Shown in pieces: positions 48,812 through 59,410 of a stretch of 64,000 bases of DNA (the first letter of the stretch is position 1; every line of letters starts with the position of its first letter). The translations under genes were made by a program, and so were the position numbers. This stretch comes from Populus alba. Taxonomy: Eukaryota > Streptophyta > Magnoliopsida > Malpighiales > Salicaceae. The notes under the pieces were generated by a model. It was given only the letters and a program-made list of their open reading frames with translations, was not told the origin of the DNA and did not search any database. Location of the stretch: the NCBI RefSeq assembly GCF_005239225.2, contig NC_133293.1, forward strand, positions 7,254,001 through 7,318,000, read 5' to 3'.

Positions 48812-50890
48812 ATGTCGACGGCGGATTCCTTGTCGGCTTCTGGACGGAGCTCGGAGAAGCTGAGCTTTCCATCTCTCCAATCCAAAATGAAAATCGACCC
48901 AGAAGGTTGCGAAAAGGATCTGGTCTGGTTTACAGCCAATTCAAGTCGGCTTTGGAGCTTTTTCAACAGCAAGCATCTCTCAATTTCTCCACAGCCATTT
49001 CCAAGCATCTCAGTGACCGCGCCACGTTTTTGGCTCATGTTACACCCTTTTACCCGAAGCAACTCGCTGAGTTTCTCAAATCGTCTGCTCGGACTCTGCC
49101 TTCAGGTCTTCGGTATCATGATACTCAAGCGCTTATTCTACTGATTGACTGAAGGGAATACCCAACACCATTGTTACAAGTACTTGCAAATGTTTGGGTA
49201 AAGATAACACATGCGAAAGCCAATGGTTTAAATTAGTTAACAGCACAAGAAGTTCAACCATGACAAAACCCTCGTCACTGATCAGTTCAATCCTCAATTT
49301 CCCAGCGAAGGATTTCTTATGGAAGTTCTTAGGCTCAGTATAAACTTGTATAGCAGGAGCTGCTACGGAGCAATTTTACAAGGTGCTACTTGGCATGTTT
49401 GATTCATCATCAAGGTCAGCTTTCTTTTCTTTCTTTTTCTTTTTTCGGGGGGGAGGGGGGTTTCCAGTTTTTGAAATTTGATTGCATCTGTCAGAATCAT
49501 GATTGCTGCTGTCATTTCTCCTTGATTATGAGAAGATTGAAGATGATGATGGTGATGCTTCAAGTGGCGAAGACGATCCAAATCCTCAAACTGCTCAAGT
49601 TGTCATTAATGAAGAGGATGTATAAGGTCAGATACCCTATATTTTGTTTTTGGCGAAATTCTAGAGGCAGCCACTCGACAGTAACTAGCAACCTGTGCAA
49701 TCATAATAGTCCATATGGCTAGTAACTTATTGCTAACTCGTTAAACATTTAGCTTGCCTAGAAGAAAACAGAAGAAAAAACAGAGCCACCAACATGAACA
49801 TGAATCCCCAAGGTAACCCATCACTTTGGTCCTCTTCCATCCACCCAAAAAAAACAGCACAACGGTATACGCAGAAGCCTAACATCACATGAAACCAAAC
49901 ACCCAAATCAGCTTTAACTTGAGTTTTCAAGTTCCAATTTATATGGTCAATGGTATATTACCCAACCTCACCCCTTTCTTGTTGGCAGAATTGGCATTGA
50001 TTCACTGAAGGAGATGTTATGATTAATCTATTAAAGATTGAAAAATCATGGTTAGTTTACCATATTTCGTTGTTTTTTGTTCAAAATTCCAGGCATGCCA
50101 TAAAGGTACAGTAGCTACTAAGAAGAAAAAGAATCCTCAACTCTATTCAACCATCTCAAAGATGCATATGTTTTTTCTCTTTGCCTATAATTTTACTCAG
50201 TGTAGTTCCACAGAAATTCTGAACATCTGTATGTGGGATAAAGAGATTTTAGAATTCCATTTTGCTTGCAGGGGTTTGCCGAGAAGTTAATTTTTCGCCT
50301 TCAGACTTGCAATGAATGTTTTGAGGTGATTATGAGATCTTGGCTTTGGAAGAAGCATAGACAACACAGCAGGTGTGTCTGTGTGTACCTTATTTTGAAA
50401 AAATAACTGGGAAGTAGGTTCCTGGACAATGAGCAACAAGAATGAAGAAAATGTTGGAACACAATTGAGATTCCTTTTTTTTAAAATGCTGCACTGGCTT
50501 TTATACTTTTCAGTTAAAATGGACATTTTTATTGACGTCAATTTCCGTGTAAACTTCAGGTCAAGATTTTATTGTATTTTTATCCTTCTCTTCTTTCCTC
50601 AGAAATATGATCAGGTGTGGTGCTAGAATGAAAGAAATTTATGCCGTGGCAGCAGAAAGATGGCCATGGCCTTTCTTACTTTTCCATTTTGATTGATTGA
50701 ATTTAATGCTTTGATCGTAGTCATCTCCCCTGCAAATTTACTCTCTCGGTCTTCATCTTCCTCTGTATGTTTCTCGGGTTCTCTTCCCTGCTACTGTTTT
50801 GTTGTATCAGGTGCCTCCTGATGCAGATGAGCCACTGTTCAAACAAATAGCAAACCAGTTTGTACATGATCGTTCACGTCCCGTGCCTGC
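48812..50890 (+). pseudogene. Truncated SDA1 homolog (60S ribosome biogenesis factor), decayed copy
   Basis: Starts MSTADSLSASGRSSEKLSF, then breaks frame near 48917 and continues as YSQFKSALELFQQQASLNF, LSDRATFLAHVTPFYPKQLAEF and LKSSARTLPSGLRYH. An in-frame stop follows at 49150. Later pieces resemble further SDA1 exons: SSSR to IMIAAVIS-LLDYEKIEDDDGDASSGEDDP (49398-49620, with GT-AG remnants around 49413 and 49492), HKGTVATKKKK (50099-50131), GFAEKLIFRLQTCNE (50272-50316) and VPPDADEPLFKQIANQFVHDRSRP (50811-50882). Segments between these are absent or scrambled, and the C-terminal two thirds are missing. SDA1 is an essential nuclear protein for pre-60S maturation and actin organisation. 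Retained intron borders show the copy arose by DNA duplication. A full-length SDA1 should exist elsewhere in the genome. Confidence 0.88.
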
Positions 50891-51679
50891 CTTTGTTATG
50901 ATTTCATTGCGAAAGTGTAAACAGGTTGTTTCCGTTGACTTTATTTGCTTGTTCCAGGTCATTTCTGTTGAACAAGAGAAAAAAGAGAAAGCAGAACCGT
51001 TCCGGGGGAAGAAAGCATGGAAATGATCAGAACCATGTATTAGCACGTCGTGAAGCTTCTTCATCAACGTGCTAATGAAAGCTTCTACGTGATGCAGCTC
51101 ATGGTATTAAAGCCAGGTGCCAAAATTGGTGCGACTCATTGTTGATCATCACAGTAGCTGATTAGGGTTAAATTTATTTTTAATATTAATATATATATCT
51201 TAAAGTTCAAGAAAAACTTTAAAATTTTCATAGACTGCGATGAGCACCCAAGCTGGTGATCAAGGACTCGGTCCAGTCCTTGAGTTTCCAAGAAAGGTCG
51301 GTCCTATGAGGCGTTGCCCCTCCCAAGAAAACATTTTTTATGTCCAGAAATCTTGTTCGCCTTTCTCCAAGTGTCAACAACCTTGGAATCAAAACTTCTT
51401 TTAACTTCTTGGATGGGAAAAATTTAAAAAAAAAAAATTGAAAAAAATATGATTGCTAGCTACAGAGAAGAGTGTGCCTACATAATTACTCGAACGCGGG
51501 TCCTTATAAATTAACTGATTTCCTAGGGTAAATATACGAGGCACACACCTTGAACGTCTTTTGCAGCAGAGCAAAAGCAACATTTAAATATCACAACTCT
51601 CGTTTTGAATTCCCAGTTGAACAGAGGGAAGGGGAGAAAAAATAAAATACAGGGCGGATGGGAACCAAAATATATTTGC
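50891..51679. other. Intergenic; decayed tail of the SDA1 copy and 3' side of the ORP gene
   Basis: Lys/Glu-rich plus frames at 50960-51030 may be a last scrap of the SDA1 copy. A perfect 10-bp inverted repeat (ATTAGCACGT at 51039-51048, ACGTGCTAAT at 51067-51076) is present. On the minus strand the right part is the 3' untranslated side of the ORP gene. Confidence 0.45.
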
Positions 51680-52986
51680 TTACTCTTCTGCTAAACATGA
51701 AGACGGATCAGTGCTCTGACCGAATACATCAGGAATTCCATCCCAGTTCTTTCTTTCTCTTGCGTCCCAGTACCTGCCCATATAACAATAACATCCATCC
51801 TCGTCCTTCCGGAACCATCTTGGTTGCCACCCCCTTTCCTGCAATTTCCTCGCCTGTTTCACGAAGAAAACGTATATTTTACTTGAGAAAAATAAAAGAA
51901 AAGAAGAATACAACCTTTTTGTTTTTCCTGATGAGCATGGGAGAATGAATGATACAGACACACTAAAGAACCGCAATACAACACCATAAACCCAGTGAAT
52001 CCTAATGCACCTTGATATCATCTAACCAATCAGCACAGAAGAGAAATTAATGATTATAGGGAGCATAAACTTCAAAGGGGATTCCATCACAAGATCTTAT
52101 AGATGATGAGACAGCCAAAAGTCTCTGCACAAATGAATGTGAACTATAAGGAAAAACAGATGCTCCAACAGCACGGCCATAACATTTTGTTTTGTTCAGC
52201 TTATGGCATCGCCTATTAAAGATAGACAAGCAGGTACCTGTCTTTGTAGCTGCTCCAGTCTCAACTTCTCTGAATTAGCCAACTCATATTCCCCATTTTC
52301 TAAGTGTCTCTGATCTGGTCTCAATCTTGAGTCAGTAGGAGGCAATTTTTCCAACAAGCCAGGAGTGAGTTCATTCAAAGATATTGCAAAAGGGGTGAGA
52401 TTGTATCTTGTCTTGGTAACAGATTTGTCCCTTTCCCAGAGCAAGACAGCCTCCGTCATTGGATCGTAACCCTTTGGCTTTGTAGTTGGATCCCCAAGCA
52501 CATAATACATTGCTTCATCCCACTTCCCAACCAGCATTGCTACCTTCTCTCCTGTTCTATTATCTTGTACAAATCCATGGACCTACAGTAGAGAAAAGAC
52601 GTTATGTCACCTTTTAGACACTTCTCATATCGTATCATTTATACCATTTTTATGTTACTAAATGGGTGTGCCGTACTTCACCCAATAGCACACTTGCACT
52701 TTGGACCTTGGGCCCAGGCTAAAACCCCTCGGAGCTTAAGAGTGCCTAGCAGCTTTAACAACATTAAAGTCTATTAATTAAGGGTGGTGTTATTCCTACT
52801 CCACTTTCGTGTTGTAATCTCATTCAACATGTTGCTTAAATATGACTATATTGGTCGTTACAACAAAAGTGAAGTGGAATAACAAATTAATATTGATAGT
52901 ATACTCTAACTCTATATCTTATAATATTAATATAAATCTATATTAAGAGAGAATATAAGAGAAGGCTTTGGACTTTGGCCCAATGA

Positions 52987-53059
<73 letters not shown>

Positions 53060-56000
53060 TATGGTAACGACTCTAGCTCTGGGCTAGCCCAAAAGGAGCA
53101 GGTTGTTATCATACTCTCTCATGTTGTTTGTAATATAAAGAGATCATTAGAAACTCCCAATGTAGCTCTGGACTCATGGATAGCTATCGTGGTGGATCCC
53201 AATTTTATGTGAACGAGGAAGCCATACCAGGAGTACTTCTATGTATTTATGTATAATGCAGGCATGAAGAAAGAAAAAACTAATAGAGCCTGATGGAAAG
53301 CTATGTAAGTCATCATCTACCATGAGTTAGAGCAAAGCAAACCATATCCAACCTTTAAGGAAAGAGAGGGGAGGGAATAAATGATATAACTCTTCCACAT
53401 CTGATGAGTGGATTAGAGAACCCTAAACACACCATAGGAGAGCTGAGGTATGTTATTAAGCTGCCTCAAAGTGCTAATTATTTGAGTTCTAAAAAACTGT
53501 CATTATTATTCGTCTAAATTCTTTTATCTCATCTTTTCTGGCTCAATTTTCTGCTGCTCCATACATTTCATAAAGCATTCTGCCTGGTTTAACAGCAGCT
53601 AGCAATATATGGATTATGGATTAATAATCTTCCAAAAGGCCCTGGGATATACATTGATGGAAAGGTTGTTAATCTCTTTAACAAACAAGAACGGAAAATG
53701 ATGAAATCACTTTACTTTTTGCCCTTCCTCCACTTGAATATTTATCTCTATATGGTTTTCTACAAATTAGGAGAAAGGGCAAGGAGGTCAAACATCTTTT
53801 AGTACAAGGTTCATAATTTATTTTTTTTTGGAACAAAAACTAAAGAGGGCAACTGCCCCCCTGGTTGTATGAGAAATATAATAATTACCTGATGGGGATT
53901 TCGGTCTATGATGGACTGCTCCTTGAACTTGAGCTTGCAAGAGTAGTTTCCACTGCCCTTGATGCGCATTGTTCCATAGTGATCGCAATAAATTTTACCA
54001 AGTATAATGTTGTATATGGAGGTGGTGACCTTGCTCCACTGAAAGGTCTCACCATCCTCAAACTGCAGGGTGAGGACACCAACAGGATCAAGCTGAATAG
54101 ACCGCCCCCAAAACTTCCCTTTGAGATTGGAGTCAGCCCAGAACTTCCAGCCTCTTCCCTCACAGTGGCAAGCAACTACCATAGGGTGGTGACTTACCTG
54201 AATAAAAGGCTAGTCAAACATCATATCAAGGATAAAGAGGCTGAATAAAACTAGGATTCATTTCTCTTTCGATACTATTCAACATCAATAGTAATTGTAC
54301 ATCTGATGCAAGAATTAGTCACAATCAATTTAAAACATAAGGTGGAAGAAAGAGCATTACTTTTTCTGAGAAAAAACGAAGTCCTTTATCTGGATAGTCA
54401 GCCTCATAGGTCTCCCCAAGGAGAGGGTTGAAGGGTTTGCACTGTCGACCTTCTGTTGAGGCATACCCAGATACAGCAAAAGCTGCAATGTTTAGAATTC
54501 TCATCAAATCATTCCCCTGCAACATGCAAAATCTCATTATGTATAAATAAAAATGCTTACTCAATGACATCCTAATACAATATAAGAACCATAAACAGTT
54601 CCCACATGAACCAAATAATGGAACTAATTAAAAACAACAAAATAGAATTTTCAATAAACTTTTGCTTACACAATATTAGTTTTCTACAAATATGTTCAAG
54701 GTCTGAGCACCTCATTATCCATAATGAGAAATAAAGGCCTTAAACAGGCTTTTTTTCAAACCAGATAGCCCTCTAAAATGAAACAGGCAGGCAGGCAGAA
54801 TGACCTTAGTCCATTCCAAGTTCCCTAAATGGGGATCACAATCACCAAGAACCCAAGTAACAGCAAGTTACCAAATTGAATCAGTGGTAACAAACAAAAC
54901 AAAGGAAAGAAGTTGATTCGTTAATTAAAAGAATAAAAAAAAAATCTGTTACAGTCCACCAATGCTTGATCAACCAACTACCTGGACTAAAATGTAACAA
55001 GCAGGTCATGCTTTAAAACTGCTTTGTCACAAAAGAAAGCACAGCTGAGGACCTGACCTGCTTTCCCCATTCCAATGCTCGGTCAACCAAGTACGAGTAC
55101 TCCAAATCCTCAAAGCACTTCTGCAGTGAAGAGAGTGGTTCATTAAAATAAACAGGAAGACAAACACCAGACAAGTCCTTCCCGATATTGTCCTTGATAA
55201 TTGACCATAGTCCAACAGGCTTCTCTTTCTCCTTCGGTTCTGGCAAATTATCTCTTCTTTTAACATAAGGATATTGAACTGTCATGATCTCCTTCTCAAC
55301 CCCAAGCAAAAGATCAGGACCATCTTTATCATATATACCAGCATTTCCAGCAGCTTCCCTACTCCGATAGGAAGCACTTCTTAAAGCATCTGCAGACAAA
55401 AAGTCATTTGTATCAAAGAAAATACCGTCATCTTCATCTGATTCAACATCTCCTCCATCTTGACTTTCATTATCAGCATCAAAATCACTCGCACTGGCCT
55501 CTGACATGACAGAATAGAAATCTGTGACATGGAAAGAACATGAATATGAGTAATTTTTCAACACTCGCACCAACAACAAGTCTCATCAGAAAACTTAGAG
55601 CGCAGAAATGCCTTTTAAACAATCTAGCTAAGTTTATCATAAAGTTGAAATAGAGATTGTCAAAGACTGTCGTGAGGAAGGAGCCATGTACAAAGTACAA
55701 AAATCCACCAACTATAACTGATACCGGTAGAGAACTTACAAGTTTGCTTGTCTATTTTGTTTCAACATGCCAAAATGAGACAAAAAAATCAAGTTACAGA
55801 AGAACCAGGAAATTGATTAAAATTATTCAGCATGTAGAATTCCAAAATGATCTACAAGGTTGATTTGCTCCATCAAAATATCAACCAACGACTTTTTCCT
55901 TATTTCCCCAACAGTGGTATGATTGAAGTATTTTCACACAAAAGGCTATGTAAACTCTTTCATTAATAAGACCTGATAGGCTCTAGCATCAAAATATGGT

Positions 56001-58675
56001 AATAACAGAGATCTAAAAGCAAAACTAACCACTAAATCGTCTATTTGCTTGTCCACAATATGAATCGCGTTCCTTCGTTTCATCTACCACAGTAGTTTCC
56101 AGCTCTATTTTCTCTGTCTGCAAAACAAATTGAAGTGTGAAAATTACTCGATAAAGTTCTTCATCACTGATCCAGCATCATATGCATGAGAGATTCTGTG
56201 TGCTTAAATATGAAAGGAATAAAATTTCATAAAATGATGATCATCAAAGAAACGTCACTATTAATGCCTTATAGTTCAATGCACAGTTTGCAGCAATACA
56301 TATTCATTCACATAAAACATAAAATGAAAACCTTCTCTCTTTTCCGTGTCTCTGAAGTACCAAGAATTTTTTGTTTCCTTGTAAGCATATTTGAAATATG
56401 AAGCATTTGGGGACACTGTCATTCTCATTTATTTGAGATTCTAATTGATGGTGCTATCATAGTTGAGAGAGGAACTCTCCTCTTTGAAACCTAGGGTAGG
56501 TCAATTGGTTCTTCATCAACCATGAAATCTTTTTGACCTAGGAATGAAGTATCTTAGCAGATTTATTAATTTAATTAGTCTAATGTATTATGAGTGATTT
56601 TGCAAATTCCAGTAAAACAAGGGTATTTTGGTAGTTTTTCCTAATTTTTAGGAGGTCTAACTTTATGTTGAAATTTGTAGTCTTTTAGGGGGCATTTGTT
56701 TTGCATAAAATGTTTTCTTGATTTTCTTGTGTTTTTTTTCCCATAAAATATTTTACAATAAAATTGGTCACCATAAATTTTTTTATGTTGATCTTTAAAT
56801 TTAGTTCATTTGATGAAAAATATTTTAATCTCGTAAAATTTTGTAAAATATTTTATAGATAGTAATCCATTCATAATAGTATCCAATTATTTCAAACACC
56901 GCCATCCTATCACCAACTCACCGCCACCATCTTCACCACCAGTGCCACCACCAACACCACCACGCCTCCACTACGCCGCCACCACTACCATTGATATATT
57001 GGTGCATGTGTCTCTTCTACTAGTGTGAACATCTCAAATTCAATTGAAACAACAAAACCTATTTACTGCAATTCTTGAGCCAAATTCAAGGTGAATAATA
57101 TATAATAACGTTTGAAAAACGAAAATGAGATGTCCAGCTTCATTCTCATGAAATTCTGGAATGTAAAAGTATGTTATACTCATGCTTGCATATATTTGAA
57201 TTTATTATTGCACGGATCAAAGGTAAATAAAGGAAAAAAAAGAACCTCTAATTGCCTCAATGTGTCCAGCAACGTGATGTGTTTATGTTGCAGAGCCTTC
57301 AACCTGTTTTGCATCTCAGAGAGTTCTGATAACATAATGGACTCACAATCTTTGACGACTGTCTCGCCAACACCTTCCTGCACTAGTCGTGACCTTAACT
57401 TCTCAGTTGAAATGACAACATCTTCAGACGGTGAAAAATCACCGCTTGTCAACGCTCTAGGGAAAAGATCTTTAGCAGCCTGCAGGGCCTCAACCCATGC
57501 AGCTCTATCTTCTCTCGTTACGCAACACAAGTGAAGAGTTTTTGTTCCAGTGAATATGGTGAGCCTCTTGTCATCTGATTTGCTAGCTCGAAATGAAGAA
57601 ACCTGCTTGCAAATTAAGGTTAAAGACCAAACAAGCTACCACAAAAACATAGAAACTTATTGGAAATAGGGGTCATAACACGTTACTACATGACTGCTGC
57701 CTCTGAATTGAATAACATCAGTGAGAAGATAGATAAGTTCATCATGTATCATTGGAACATTAAAAGAAAATCAGCTTTTCAAATCATGCACTCAACTTCA
57801 AAGAGATAGATGCTCGAGGAATATTAAAAGAAAATCACAGTACATAACAGACATGTAAATTATTGGATTCGGGAGGACTTGAATATCATTATCACTATGT
57901 ATAACCACCAGCACATAATTTATAAGAAATTCCTTTAAATGAATTTCCTAACGATACACGCTGACATAAAGGACTATTAGTAAAGTTTGGCAAGAGACAA
58001 TAGCATCAAACAAATCAGCAGAAACAAACAACCAAATAATAAACATATTTCGTAATGATCCATGCTCACATAAACAACAAAAAAGCAAGGAAAAGTCAAC
58101 AAAAAGAAAAGGAGTTTGTTCTTCTTTTGTACTGTATATAATAAAGAAACAACCTTCAAGTGAATCTCGCCGAATGGCTTGCACTGCCTGAGCCGATTAT
58201 TACTACCACCACCATTACTGCTGCCGCTGCTGCTGCTACAACTCCAATTGACTTTTTTCATGTACCTCAAAGAACCTTCTCCGATAACCCTAACTCCCTT
58301 GTCTCTACCTGCTGGACTCGTCAAAATCTTATCAGGTCCATGAATCTTATAATACGACAGCACTCCATCTTCAAGCATAAACCACCGAGACCTCCATCCC
58401 TTCCCATAATTCACCCATTTGTACAGAATACCCGCTACACTCACGCTCCCACTCACACTATAAACCTTCGAGTCTTCGATTTCTTGGCTTACAATCGATG
58501 AAAACTTGTCGAGGTCGCGAGATGCCTGAGCTGAAAAACTCTGTTTTGAGCTTTGATTTAGGGTTCTAAGTGAAGAATCAAGTCCTAATTGCGACTGACT
58601 CACTGATTTGGCCACAACCGGGTTGGCCCGATCCCGATCGATAGATACCGGAGCAATGCAGCAGAGAGGATTCAT
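51680..58675 (-). CDS. Oxysterol-binding protein-related protein, plant ORP1/ORP2 clade
   Basis: Exons in transcript order: 58154-58675, 57246-57602, 56030-56117, 55058-55521, 54361-54516, 53889-54197, 52238-52582 and 51680-51853. All junctions are GT-AG; the product is 804 residues, close to the roughly 800 of Arabidopsis ORP1C/1D/2A. A PH domain starts near residue 79 ([20 protein letters not shown]) and ends near 205 ([11 protein letters not shown]). A coiled segment follows at about 240-310. Residues 340-365 hold an acidic stretch then FFDTND, an FFAT-like VAP-binding motif. The OSBP lipid-transfer domain runs from about 425, with the signature EKVSHHPM at 528-535 in place of the general EQVSHHPP, as in plant members. 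Such proteins move sterols or phosphoinositides at ER contact sites. Introns hold short repeats. The precise orthology (1C, 1D or 2A) is not settled. Confidence 0.94.
52789..52883. repeat. Foldback element in an ORP intron
   Basis: Arms at 52789-52817 and 52858-52883 pair closely: GTTATTCC at one end, GGAATAAC at the other, and inner TTGTAA with TTACAA. The loop is about 40 bp. Lies in the intron between exons 6 and 7. Confidence 0.65.
52987..53120. repeat. Palindromic CT-TA-GA microsatellite with flanking inverted repeat
   Basis: A (CT)n run (52987-53010) passes into (TA)n (53011-53037) and then (GA)n (53038-53059), so the whole tract is its own reverse complement. The GA end continues as GAGAGAGTATGGTAACGAC (53053-53071), which pairs with GTTGTTATCATACTCTCTC (53102-53120). 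Lies in the intron between ORP exons 6 and 7. Confidence 0.9.
56500..57010. other. Repeat-like insertion in ORP intron 2
   Basis: The intron between exons 2 and 3 (56118-57245) contains an AT-rich piece (GCATAAAATGTTTTCTTGATT to AAATATTTTATAGATAG) followed by a CCACCA-rich, pyrimidine-biased tract near 56897-56990. It looks like a short non-autonomous element with a degenerate trinucleotide tail. No terminal repeats were defined. Confidence 0.35.
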
Positions 58676-59410
58676 TTTTTAGGCCGAGCTCCGAATTGGT
58701 TCGGATCGGATAGCAAATGCACGGACCCGATCGGAGCTCCAAGGCTTTAGCGAAACGAAACGTCTCGTAAATGACATAAGATCCAGGAGATACGAGTATA
58801 AATTGAAGAGGAGAGGAGAGGCGGGTGCTATAAATTTTTGAGAAGGAGGTAGCTAAGCTTAGCTAGCCTGTAGGCTATCCATGCTAATCATGGTAGTAAA
58901 AGAGGAGAGAGGGGAGGGGGGAGGGGGGAGGGGCTGCAAGACGCACACTGGATCCCATTTAAGGCAGTGCTGATGCAGTTGTCAGTAATGCAGAGGGGGA
59001 GAAGAGAGAACAGTGTTGTAGTAACAGTGCAGTGTGGACTCGAAGCGTAGGTTAAGCTAAATTACGCATTTTAATAAAAAGAGAAAGAAAGAAAGCGGGC
59101 GCATGATTTGATGACCTGATGTTGATTATTTTTTTATTTTAAACTTTTGTTGTGTTGTTGTTTGTTGTACAGATACGAGAGAGAGAGAGGGAGGGAGGGA
59201 GTGGGGTCAGGTGGGTGGGGTCATAATGGTTGTGGAGAGACAGCTAGCGTGCGCAGTTTGGGCAGCGGGGGGTGTGATAGTGGAATTGAGAGTGTCCTTC
59301 GGCTGAATGAGTGCCACACTTCCTTGTATGGGCCCCGGCCCATTCTTCTCAAAACTGTGAAAATGACTTGGTTAACCCTAATTCTTGTTTTTATTAGTTT
59401 TGATTAGTGC
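58676..59410 (-). promoter_or_regulatory. Upstream region of the ORP gene
   Basis: Just before the ATG a 9-bp inverted repeat (GAGCTCCGA at 58686-58694, TCGGAGCTC at 58731-58739) could form a leader hairpin. Purine-rich runs lie at 58899-58933 and 59176-59220. No TATA box was identified with confidence. Plus-strand frames here (59147-59407) are not judged real. Confidence 0.45.

Noticed and set aside
53865..54248. 127-codon plus frame
   Set aside because: Antisense to ORP exon 6, which has the OSBP signature.
57112..57534. 140-codon plus frame
   Set aside because: Antisense to ORP exon 2, which encodes the end of the PH domain.
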